This document shows positions 32,402 to 41,808 of a stretch of DNA of 64,000 bases, piece after piece (the first letter of the stretch is position 1; each line of letters starts with the position of its first letter). Source of the stretch: Dipteris shenzhenensis (Eukaryota; Polypodiophyta; Polypodiopsida; Gleicheniales); NCBI GenBank assembly GCA_047967505.1, contig CM106540.1. The stretch is one strand, 5' to 3'. The position numbers and the translations under genes are program-made. The notes beneath the pieces were generated by a model that saw only the letters and a program-made list of their open reading frames with translations, was not told the DNA's origin and made no database searches.

Positions 32402-35400
32402 GACATATGTATAGGCTGAGATGATAGCTTTAATAGTCTCTTCTATTGACATTCTATGAGAGCGGCCCTACCTTGAGAAGGGCCCTACTTGGTCCTTTCT
32501 ATCTTCCCTCATTTGGTTGCTTTTTGTTCAAGTTTTGTTGGGGTGAGAGTTTTGTTATCCAAATGTCTGTTCCCTTAAGTTTGGTAGTTTGTTGCAAATC
32601 TCCAGCCTATCTCTAATGTGAAGATTGATCATGGCCTCAGTAACCCCTTGTACCTATGCTATTGCTCATATTCCTTTCATCACAATCAGTGTTATTCCCC
32701 CTCATTATGAGGGGGACAACTGGAAGATCGTGGCGTCTGGATCGCTCGAGTTCGAAGGCGGGAACGTGACTAAAGGTGGCTGCCCAAGGAGATGATTCTA
32801 CTCCCTGAACGCTTGCCTGAGAGCTGCTCTACTGGACGGGTCCATGATGGAAGGTTGGAAGGCCCATCGATTGCTGCAATAATGACTGCCAGAGGATAAA
32901 AAAAAATCCCCCCCCCAACCTTGTCCTGCAAGGTGTAAATGCATATGGGTGAAGACGGGAGCCGGCCCGATTCGCGATGAAGGTTGGGAGGGAGAGGATA
33001 TTGGAGTATGGCACTGCCACTAGTCCGGGGTACGAACAAAATACAAAATTAGAGAATATCCGAACAAAATACAAAATTAGAGAATATCCCAGACATGGTC
33101 CCTTCTCTTCTAACTGAGTCTCCATATCTGAGCTTTGCTGCTAGGACTCCCTCCAACCTAACTCAGGCCTGAAGGAACCATACTGCTCTGATACCAATGT
33201 AACATGCGGAGGCTTGTTGTGCGAAAAATAGATGAATATAAAGGCAAACTCAAGCATGAGAGACACGAGAGATTTACCTAACTATAGTACACTGCTTTAT
33301 TTGTACATGGTTGCTAAATCGGCATACAAAACTGTGCTGAGACCACTCCCCTAACTACGATATGCAGGAGATGGAACTATGCTGCGGTAATAGGACACCC
33401 AAACCTCACACCTATGCTGGTTGGAAGCACTGCTGGAGGCTGGGAGCTGAGTCCTGAACTGAGGAAGCTGAGATTGTGAAAAAGGGGCTGAAGGCCCCTT
33501 TATGTAGGGCTGGGAACTGGCCAACCTTGGGCCACCAACCAGGCTGCTGGCCCTTGCCTATAAAACCAGGCCCTTTTGGGCCATTTCAGGCAGGCTAGGT
33601 AGCCAGCTGTCACTGCCACTGGGCTTGACCCTGGTGCATGTGACAATTAGGGATGAGAGTCAATATTGCAAAGACAAAGGTCATGGTAATTTAAACAGGG
33701 AACCAGCAAACGTCATTTACATTTGAAGAGGCACCTCTTGAAGTAGTTGCAACATATAAATATTTGGGGCTTGAGCTCGAGAACAATCACAAATGGAATG
33801 CATGTGTGAAGAGAAGAGTTATGGGGGGTCTGCAAGCACTATATAGTTTCCAAATTAAACACAAAAAGCACATCTATGGAGCTGGGAAATGAGGAAGTTC
33901 CTATACATAGTATTTGTGGTCCTCTATGGATGCCCAACTTGGGCACCCAGGCTCTAAAGAATATTGGAAAAGAATAGAAACAATTCAAAAAAGGTTTCTT
34001 ATAGGAGAGCTGGGGATCAAAGTGCAAACCCGCTATCACGTCATTTAGCAAAGACATGGATAATAGCGAATGAAGGGGAAGCTCTGTGCCGATACATAAC
34101 ATACCTTTACAAGGTAACGAAGATGGATGCAAGCAGACTCCCATATAAAGCCATGGCCGTATAGAGCCACGGAGGCAACAAAAATTTCAGGTTGGCATAG
34201 AGAGGGAGTCAAGTGGACGGAGAGATGGGGGCTACATGCTGTAGATATCCTAGAGGAAGAAGGGGAAATCAAAGTGCTAGTCATGGAGAAAATGCTATAG
34301 AAATTATGGCAAGCTCCGGGAACAAAAATGGAATTCTAGAAGCAAGAGATAAACATGATGGAGAAGTACGAAATGCAGGAATATCTCAGGGAGGATATCT
34401 GAATGTCCAAAAGGCACATAATCCGCAGAATAAGAACTAGCTCCCACGATCTAGAGGTAGAAAAAGGCAGATGGGCCAGACCAAGGATCCCCAAGGATGC
34501 AAGAATCTGTAAAATTTGCCCAACAGGAGATGGAGAAAATGAAGAGCATACACTACTTTAGTGCAGAGCATACATGCATATCAGGGAAGAGTACATGGAA
34601 AGGTACAAAAACAATTACCTCATCATAACAGTCCTTATGAACCAACTAGCCAAGCAACTGGACTCTGGAACACAGTAGTAAACATTTGGACATGGCCGCT
34701 AGGTTGGCCAAGTGCATACTAACCGCATAGGATTTAGTGGAAAATGTATCAGTCAGATGTAAAAGAGACACTATTATGAGAGTGGCTTCTAGTCCCATAG
34801 ATCCTGTAGGGCCTCAAGCAGACTTTAATAGAGTCATATCATATCATATCAGGTATCCATTCTCTTAGCCTGCAGGTTACCACTGAGGGTGAAGAGCAGA
34901 GGGAGATCTTGTGATCATTTCATTCTGCATTAATTGGGCAGTTCGGTCTGCCAGGGTTTGGCCTTCTAGGTGCACACACCAGTTCCAGGAGCACACACCA
35001 GAGGTAGGTCTATTGTAGAGTAGGAGAGCTATAGGGTGTTGCACATGAGGGTGAGCAAGAGGGCTCGCTTTGTAGCTACTAAAGCCTATAGGAAGGTGCA
35101 TGGCAGAGATGAAGAGTTGACATTAGTAGGTATGAGCCGGTTTTGATACCCTACCTCCATGATAGCATACTATAGGTGGGTACATGTGCTCTATACTTGG
35201 TTCTCTACATCAATACAATTTTTTTGGCTGTACATCTGAGTCTTCTTTCTCTAGATCTGAAGTGTTATTTCCATACATGCGTGCACATGGAGTGAGTTGG
35301 TGTTTGATGGTGATGTTCTGTGTTTCTCCCTGTAAGACCACACGGCAGAGATCATGAGAAGGTAGAATAGAGGACTGTATTTCTCCTTTCTCCATACCAG

Positions 35401-37652
35401 GCCATATAGTTCTTCTAGGAGCAAACAGATACGGAAGTTTGAACAATGGCAAATGGTTGTTTTTTTCCCATGTATCCCAAATATGAGTACTAATTCTGAT
35501 TTCTGAATGGTCACCCAAATATGAGTACTAATTCTGATTTATGAATGGTCAATGGTGCCTCTTTTTCCCTCCCCTGAAAACCACTTGCTGACATGGCGTT
35601 GCCCCATTTCAGCCCCCCTAAATATTTCAGTAGCGTTTCCATTTCTCCGGTCTGCATTTGTATTTCCCTGAACTATGAGCTGCCTTCATTCCATACTTTA
35701 ATCCTGAGGGTTTCGAGTCCCTATGCTTTGTTACCCTCGCCTTTTCCCTTTTTTATAATGGCTATTTTTGTCCTTTACATAAGTGCTTTTTTGCCCTATT
35801 TTTTGCATTTCTTATTATTTCCAGTTCCTTGAGCTTTTGAGGGTATCGAATTCTTGTGAGGCCTTCATTATTCAAATAGAGTGGCCCCTGAGATGGTGCT
35901 TGTGTTTAGGTACTTTGAGCCTGGATTGTGCATCTTGAAATCTGACAATTATATGCCCTGTTCTGCCCCCTTTCCTTCCAACCGTTGAGCCATTGTATGA
36001 CAGAGATGTGCATTGTTTGATGGAAAACGTTACTGAGGATTGCTGTCATGTCTTTCTCTTTGCTCTTTTCCACTTCAGTATTCTGAGATTCAGTCACTTT
36101 CTTTCTGTTTTTCAGAGATGTTATCTCGTCCATTTTATTGTTCATCAGGTCATCTAGTGAGAAAGATTGGAGGATGACTACTTGGAGAGCTTTGTGGATG
36201 AGTACTTCTCTAGTCAGTGCTGATACTTGATTATCAGTAGTTAAAGTGGCGACAGTTGGTTAAATGCATGTTTTAGGAACTGTATTAGCTGATGAATTAA
36301 GTGTAAGCATCTGGCTAATGATTTCCATGGCCAGGTGACAAGGAGATGGAAGGTGCGGGCCCGTAAATTGCAAGGGCTTTTGTCCCACGTACTGGAATAT
36401 GTGCAAAAACTGCAACGTTTTCATGTGTTCCTGGATCCACGAAGTGAAAATAATTGTGCTGTGAGGCTGGCAAGAGAATCAATCAATTTGCAGTTAGCAA
36501 CAAGGGATTCTAACACAGCTGATTCAAATTCTGAGTTGAGGGAAGTTTGTACCATCTGTTTAGAAGGAAAGCAGCAGACTGACATGTTTGATGTTTCTGA
36601 TTGTTCGCACCGATTTTGTCTCGCTTGTATCATTCAGCATTCAGAGGTTAAAGTGCAGGCTGGTCAAGTTCCAGTGCGGTGCCCACAAGTTGGCTGTAGT
36701 GAGAGTCTAAGCCTGGCCCAGTGCCAGTCCATCCTTTCTCAGAAGTGGTATGATTTATTGAATAAACGATTAATAGAGATGAACATGCCGGAATCTGAAA
36801 GAGTGTATTGTCCTTTTTCCAACTGTTCTGCCCTTATGAAGAGAACAGATATAGATGCGACTCGGGGAGCAAGTACATCAAGTTCAGCAAGTGCATGTGT
36901 GGAATGTGTGGAGTGTCATCGACTCTTCTGTATTGAATGCCGAGTTCCCTGGCATCAATCAATGTCCTGTCAAGTTTACCAGGCGCTTCCTCCCCAAATG
37001 CGCGATGCACAGGATGCCAATCTTTGTCAGCTTGCTGAAAATCAAAATTGGCAACGCTGTAAAAAGTGTAGGCGCATGATAGAGCTTTCAGAGGGTTGTT
37101 ACCACATGACCTGTCGGTATGTTTTCCTTTATTTATCAGGTGTAGTTCTTTTGAGACAGTGGCAAATCTCATTGATATGGTGAATTTGAAACCAGTCATT
37201 GATTTTATGGATGGGATGACCCCCTTGGTCTCTGCTTTAATATGAAAAGATGATGTTGAATAACCCTATCGGATGCACGATGCAGGTGTGGTTATGAATT
37301 TTGCTATCTGTGTGGAGCGCAGTGGAAAGACAACAGACAAACTTGCCGTTGTCAACTGTGGGATGAGGATTATTTGCTCAATGAACCTATAGTAGAAGTG
37401 CAGTATGATGACTCAGAAGAAGAGTTTGATGGCTTAGAAGAAGAGTCTGATGTGGATTTTGGGCACGTTGAAGAGGTGACTTACGAGGATTTGGAGGTCT
37501 TCGATGCACTTATTGGAAGGTCTAACTTTCTTTTAGTTCCTATGCAAAGAAATCCATTTTACAAGACCAAACTCTGTAAATATTGGCAAAGAGGCAACTG
37601 CTTTGCTGGACTTACTTGCAACTTTGCTCATGGGGCACATGAACTAAGGTGA
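30786..37652 (+). CDS. RBR E3 ubiquitin ligase with RNase H-like and CCCH domains
   Basis: Exons 30786-31439, 36335-37116 and 37286-37652 join to a 600-residue protein. Both introns are GT-AG and all phases fit. Domains: N-terminal DFAYHLQLEEASSL motif; RNase H-like domain (about 165-275) split by intron 1; RING1 from residue 290 (CTICLEGK...FCLACI); IBR (about 377-430, YCPFSNC...CRVPWH); RING2 (about 460-500, CKKCRRMIELSEGCYHMTC), with the probable ubiquitin-accepting Cys at about 473; an acidic linker; and a terminal CCCH finger (CKYWQRGNCFAGLTCNFAH). RBR ligases take ubiquitin from an E2 onto RING2 Cys and then pass it to a substrate. Plants have a family combining RNase H-like and RBR parts. 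RNase H catalytic residues look lost (YFTAVSS, AADY). The start is the first ATG of the frame after the TATA box; a second ATG follows immediately. Confidence 0.9.
31893..32295. mobile_element. MITE-like foldback element in intron 1
   Basis: Left arm AAAAAGTGTGTTTGTGTATA...TACATAGTT (31891-31934) is an imperfect inverted repeat of the right arm AACTATGTATAC...GTACACACTTTTTT (32253-32287). The interior, about 310 bp, is full of CGTATGG/CCATACG-type short palindromes. No coding capacity. A target duplication could not be fixed by eye. Confidence 0.5.
32630..32794 (+). other. Small unassigned ORF in intron 1
   Basis: 54 codons from ATG at 32630 (MASVTPCTYAIAHIPFITIS...), including VIPPHYEGDNWKIVASGSLE. 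It has a protein-like look but no recognised family, and may be a captured or decayed exon. It spans a perfect 19-nt palindrome at 32697-32715. Confidence 0.25.
33033..33088. repeat. 28-bp tandem duplication
   Basis: CGAACAAAATACAAAATTAG plus the next eight bases occurs twice in direct succession (33033-33060, 33061-33088). Confidence 0.9.
33184..33196 (-). other. Primer-binding site of intronic copia LTR
   Basis: The complement reads TGGTATCAGAGCA, immediately inside the LTR at 33198. It marks a minus-oriented copia-type 5' end. Confidence 0.85.
33198..33645 (-). repeat. Copia-type 5' LTR in intron 1
   Basis: 448 bp with inverted termini TGTAACATGC...GCATGTGACA, next to a clear primer site. 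Only some leader-like DNA remains to its left (about 32800-33196), so this is a 5' end fragment, opposite in orientation to the host gene. Confidence 0.78.
33646..34700 (+). mobile_element. 3' remnant of a LINE-type retrotransposon in intron 1
   Basis: Frames read together give VNIAKTKVMV, YKYLGLELENNHKWNACVKR, RVMGGLQALY, YWKRIETIQKRFLIGELGIK and near the end RTSSHDLEVEKGRWARPRIP with CKICPTGDGENEEHTLL (34437-34580). The last two match the C-terminal tail and Cys/His knuckle that follow RT in plant LINE elements. Stops and frameshifts throughout; no RT catalytic core remains. Same strand as the host gene. Confidence 0.8.
34701..36334. other. Remainder of intron 1
   Basis: TCATATCATATCATATC near 34833 could be the tail of the LINE remnant. 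A 39-bp tandem duplication (ACCCAAATATGAGTACTAAT...) lies at about 35476-35553. Otherwise no element or frame recognised. Confidence 0.4.
37117..37285 (+). other. Intron 2 of the RBR gene (169 bp)
   Basis: Donor CG|GTATGT, acceptor TGCAG|GTGTGG, splitting the Arg codon between the RING2 segments HMTC and CGYEFCYLCG. Splicing restores an uninterrupted RING2. Confidence 0.92.
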
Positions 37653-37778
37653 AACAGGATTAATCATACTCCTCCTAAGACCAAACTCTGTAAATATTGG
37701 CAGAGGCATGGACGGACTTGTAACTTTGCTCATGGGGCACATGAACGAAGGTGAAACAGGATTAATCATACTACTCCT
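37563..37778 (+). repeat. Tandem duplication of the CCCH-finger coding segment
   Basis: Unit 1 (37563-37676) encodes the terminal CCCH finger, the stop codon and 24 bp of 3' sequence. Unit 2 (37677-37778) repeats it but is 12 bp shorter. The period of 114 is a multiple of three, so unit 2 stays in the gene's frame beyond TGA 37650-37652 and ends at its own TGA (37752-37754). The deletion removes one Cys ligand of the finger. Confidence 0.92.
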
Positions 37779-38830
37779 AAGAGAGTCTAAACGCTAAATT
37801 GCACAAATTTTTTTGTGGAAATTTGGATGGTGAAGTTTACTCTGTCTCCTCAGGAGTGAAACAGCCTCAGCAATGTGGTATGTGCATAAACATATGGATG
37901 GTGGTGTACAAATTTTGATATGCTTGCCTGCGTTTTGGAAATTAAGTTTGTTGGACTTAAGAACTGGGGCAATGAAATGTACGTGTGACTTTGCTTTCTT
38001 TGATATAAAACTCATATTTAAGCTAATGGAACATTGATAAGGGAGCAATTTAAGGGTTTACTATGAGGTTTTTTGAAAGGCAGGTAACCTTACGTGCTTC
38101 ACAGAAGCAGTTTCTAGTTTCTCCTGGACATAGGAGGATCCTCTATTCATTTATATGTAATGTTTGTTTAAATTAACAATGCAAAGTTGAATTGGGGCTT
38201 TCATTTCTGTTATATTTTGTATTAAATGTTGGGTTATGAATGTAATACAAACAAGACGTGGAACGTGCCTACAATGTATTAGCATTGGGACAATGAAGAC
38301 ATCTGCATGGGGCTAGGAAATTTCATAGCCTTGGATTCCAAGGCAATCAACGTCATACTGACCATGCCATCCCAAGAAAAAGTATGCATTATCTACATGT
38401 AACGAAGCATTGTTTTTTGGTGGACTTTATTGCGGAACAGTAGCCTATACATGTATGTATATACATACATACATATGTGTGTGTGTGTCCTCTTTGGCGC
38501 AGCTTCTAGTTTGTGAGTAGCTGTCTCACTTTTGGACAGCTATGAATGTGGCTTCTTCTTAATGAAAGGTTCTTTCACAAAAGAAAATTATAATTTGTGT
38601 TAAAAAGCGGGCTCGTTATTGAGCTCTTTGGACCCTATGGAAGGACCGCAACCATAAGGATGGAAGGATTGCAACCATTGGGCCTTTGGTGATCCTTCTC
38701 TTGCTAAATAACAGTTGATCTTGGCATCTCTACAGAAATCATTCTATGACTGTCTACATGCGCGTGATCTAGATTATCCTTCTTGTCATATAATGAGATC
38801 TCCTTATGCTTGTAGTTCTATTTGGGATTG
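37779..38830 (+). other. 3' flank of the RBR gene
   Basis: Non-coding. It includes TATTTTGTATTAAATG (near 38212), possible 3'-end signals, and a (TG)/(TA) microsatellite near 38450-38490. No other gene seen. Confidence 0.45.
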
Positions 38831-38834
38831 ATTT

Positions 38835-38955
38835 CACCCAAAAAAAGTGTGTGTTTGTGTGTGCATGTATATACACACGCGCACACTTTTTTTTAAAGGG
38901 GAAATCTAGTTGTCATTATATTACAATAAACAATCCCAAAGAAAGGGACAATCAA

Positions 38956-39003
<48 letters not shown>

Positions 39004-39360
39004 GTTCACGTACTTTTTTCCTCCCTTGTGTCACACACACACACGCGTGCATGTGCGTGCACGTACTTTTCCCTCCCCTTTGTGTGTGTGTGTGTGTGTG
39101 CGTGCTATATTCTTCCACAAAAAAAAAGTGTGTTATATTCTAGTCTTACAAAGGTATATATCCAATCATACAAATTGTACAAATATCCAATCGTACAAAT
39201 TGGATATTGAATATTTGTACAAATTGGATATTTTCAAGTCCAAAATTCTATTGTTGGGGCTTTTGCACCACACGCGCAAGATGTTTCGATATAGCTGAGC
39301 ATATATATATACATATATATATATATACATGTGTGTGTGTGTGCACAAACACGTGTGCGC
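38835..39360. repeat. Microsatellite cluster with foldback pieces
   Basis: Contains (CA)n at 38957-38998, (TG)n at 39080-39100 and (TA)/(TG) runs at 39300-39345. AAAAAAAGTGTGTGTTTGTG...CGCACACTTTTTTTT at 38839-38895 is a short foldback similar to the arms of the intron-1 MITE. Apparent ORFs here are translations of dinucleotide repeats. Confidence 0.85.
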
Positions 39361-39430
39361 ATGTGTCTTTGTAGGCCACCGTAGAGTCACCACCACGGCA
39401 TTGGGTTTTGAATTTTGAATTTGAGCTCTT

Positions 39431-39829
39431 CAGCTCTTTAGCTTAGCATAGTGCTTGGCAAGGGTGCAAGCATGCCCTTTGCTCCAGTCCACAGAGGCTT
39501 GTACGAGTTTCTTCTCTTGGTGTACTTTGTCCCATAGGTTCGTGAGGCCTTTTGAGAATGTTAATCTCTCTCTCTCTCTATGTGTGTGTGTGTGTGTACA
39601 CGTGCGTGCAGACGTGTGTATGCATACATATGTACGTACACACACACACACACACACACACATGTATATATATATATAGAGAGAGAGAGATTAACATCCG
39701 CGGAAGGGCTTGCGGACCTATGGGACAAGGTACACAAAAATAGAATTGAAACTCATACAAGCCTCAATGGGGTGAAATAAAGGTCCCGCTAGGGACCTTG
39801 CTGAGTGCTATCCTAAACCAAGCTATAAC
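39431..39829. mobile_element. Large foldback (inverted-repeat) element
   Basis: Left arm (about 39431-39580) and right arm (about 39680-39829) are imperfect inverted copies. Paired phrases include TTAGCATAGTGCTTGG with TTAGGATAGCACTCAG, GAGGCTTGTACGAGTTTC with GAGGCTTGTATGAGTTTC, GTCCCATAGG and GTTAATCTCTCTCTCTC. The loop is (TG)n, TACGTACA and (CA)n. The size and lack of coding suit a MITE or foldback transposon. Confidence 0.7.
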
Positions 39830-40740
39830 TAGAGATGTCAAAACCTCAAAATCTCAGACAAAACTGGAGCTGAGAGTCCAGAGCTGAATCAAGAAGCGAA
39901 ACTTGGCACTGTAGTTTCTCTTCGGTGGGTTGCAAAGATCTCTCGGATTTGCATCAGTGGAGATCATGGTATCCTCCACATGTGTATCCCATGGGGTAGG
40001 TCAAGAGTGACTCCTCATCTCAGGCGATCACCTCTGAGGAGAGCGGAGATATAGGTCGGGGCCTCGATTGTGCGTGCGTTGGTCACTCTCTGTGTCGTGT
40101 GTCGACTATGCATCGCTCGGTCGATAGTATCCGGTCGTCTCTCTCCACTGATCCATAACACTAGCAGGTCAGCTAACTCGTCCTCCACCCCACTGTGTCT
40201 TGGAGCCGACTCAAAAGCATAGAAGTCTGTGACACGCCACTATGCTCGGCCTGCCTCCAAAACCTGTGGTGTTGTACTTGCTTGTTGTTTTCTGATCTGT
40301 CATAGTCCATTGCATCTCAATCTCATAGACCCTAATGCAGACCTAGTCCTGGAAATGGATCAGTCATCGCGTGAGTGTGGACCAAAGTCGTGTCCCTCCT
40401 GAAATAGGCAGTGGTATCGCCTTGATAGTAGGCTAGGCAGACACATAAGAAATGCTCCTCTGTCTCAATCTCCCTGAGTGTGCATAACTAGTAGATTCAC
40501 TGCTCTCTAGATATATCTGCAGCTCTAGGTATATCCGCTGATGTGATGAGACCTGCATTTGTCCGATGGAGATCTTCAATGCATATGAGACTCCTCTGTC
40601 CTCGCGGTACTGGGGTCTAATGATGAGTCCATCCTTCGATACCCCTCAAGAAGTGGTCACAATAGAACTGGATCTTGGTAGGGAGCTCTAGGTCCCCCCC
40701 TCAAGCTCATGATGTGTACGGTTAATCGCATCTTGAGGGA
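39830..40740. other. Anonymous stretch
   Basis: No credible frame or element. On the minus strand some protein-like phrases occur (EDELADLLVLWISG near 40150), possibly decayed retroelement Gag, but nothing firm. Confidence 0.3.
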
Positions 40741-40789
40741 TCCTCCAGAGGTGCATGCTACACTTGAAGGGGGAAGCCGGTTGAAGGAA

Positions 40790-40992
40790 CATGGTGGAGA
40801 GGGAGAGGGAGAGGGAGAGGGAGAGACTCCTTGATTTGTGTTAATGTGACACACAAGTACAATCATATATAAGATAGACACACACTAGAATACCAAAGTT
40901 ATATGGGATATCTCCCAATATGACATGTGGCACTCACACATCAGACTCTACTAGAACTCCTAGTAGAACACAACTTGAATTCATGTTTTAAC
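40790..40992 (-). repeat. Possible copia-type 3' LTR piece
   Basis: Ends GTTTTAACA followed by CCCCTC, the same arrangement as LTR end plus complement of a polypurine tract in copia I and III. A TATA-like CTTATATATGAT (complement near 40865) and a (GAGAGG)n tract (40797-40826) fit an LTR. No partner or primer site found. Confidence 0.35.
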
Positions 40993-41084
40993 ACCCCTCG
41001 ATGAAGGAAAGGTGAGGGACTAATGGAAAAGAACCAAGAACTGAACATGACAATAACGGACTACTAATCTGTGCACACCCCAGG

Positions 41085-41145
41085 TAGCTCAGAGGCTAAA
41101 GTCTGAGCATGTTCAGAGGTTGATCCAAGCACTGTCATGGCCTAA
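41085..41145 (+). repeat. tRNA-like (SINE head) candidate
   Basis: GGTAGCTCAGAGGCTAA resembles a polymerase III A box and AGAGGTTGATCCAAGC a B box, about 30 bp apart, as in the tRNA-derived head of plant SINEs. Only these short matches support it. TCAGAGGCTTATGTC recurs at about 41159. Confidence 0.35.
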
Positions 41146-41467
41146 GACTCAACATGACTCAGAGGCTTATGTCTTAGCATGGCTACATGACCAGCTCATA
41201 GGTCTAGGAGTACATCAACATCCTGGATCAGGCTTGATAAAGAGACCCTATTAAAGCCAATACATGGCTCCCACAATACATCCCCCTCCTGGCTCCAAAA
41301 CAGGGTGATATGGAGCCACACACCATCCATAGCAAAACATCATTTTAGGAGGACTATGAGAACCTTTGTTGACTCAAAGAGATTATTACATTCAATTTTT
41401 AGGGGACTACCCAGGGCAAAGTACCCATATACATCAAGCTCGTGGACATATTTTAGATCACATATTT

Positions 41468-41637
41468 TGAGAGTTCTCTCAATGGAAGCAAGAACGGAAG
41501 AGGGAGAGAGAGAAACAGAGAGCCACACAACTTTTGGTGGGTGCAGAACACCCTAATCTTCTTTTTCATTCATTTATATACGTGTTTGAGTATTGTACAT
41601 AACCGGGGTAAAGGCATAGTGACCTTTAACCCCCACA
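41468..41637 (-). repeat. 3' LTR of copia II
   Basis: 170 bp, TGAGAGTTCTCTCAATGG...TTTAACCCCCACA on the plus strand. The adjacent inner sequence complements to AAGTGGGAGGT, the polypurine tract. Confidence 0.9.
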
Positions 41638-41808
41638 ACCTCCCACTTAAAGGACAATGTGCCTTTAAGGGAGAACAACCAGTGAGCATACTATCCAATG
41701 CCCATCAATACATGACAATACTCAAACCGCTGACTAGGTAAACTCTTTGTCAGCATATCTACAGGGTTATCATCTATATGAAGCTTGACAAGCTCTATGC
41801 GCTTGTCC

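Larger units (their letters stand above)
31440..36334 (+). other. Intron 1 of the RBR gene (4895 bp)
   Basis: Donor CAA|GTAATG, acceptor CCAG|GTGACA, phase 0. It separates the third RNase H acid (HTDSVIVYNQ) from the rest of that domain (VTRRWKVRARKLQGLLSHVL). It holds a MITE-like foldback, a (CA)n tract (32371-32398), a copia LTR and a LINE remnant, all listed separately. Confidence 0.88.

Noticed and set aside
38806-39780. His/Thr/Val/Cys-repeat ORFs
   Set aside because: They are readings of (CA)n and (TG)n microsatellites.
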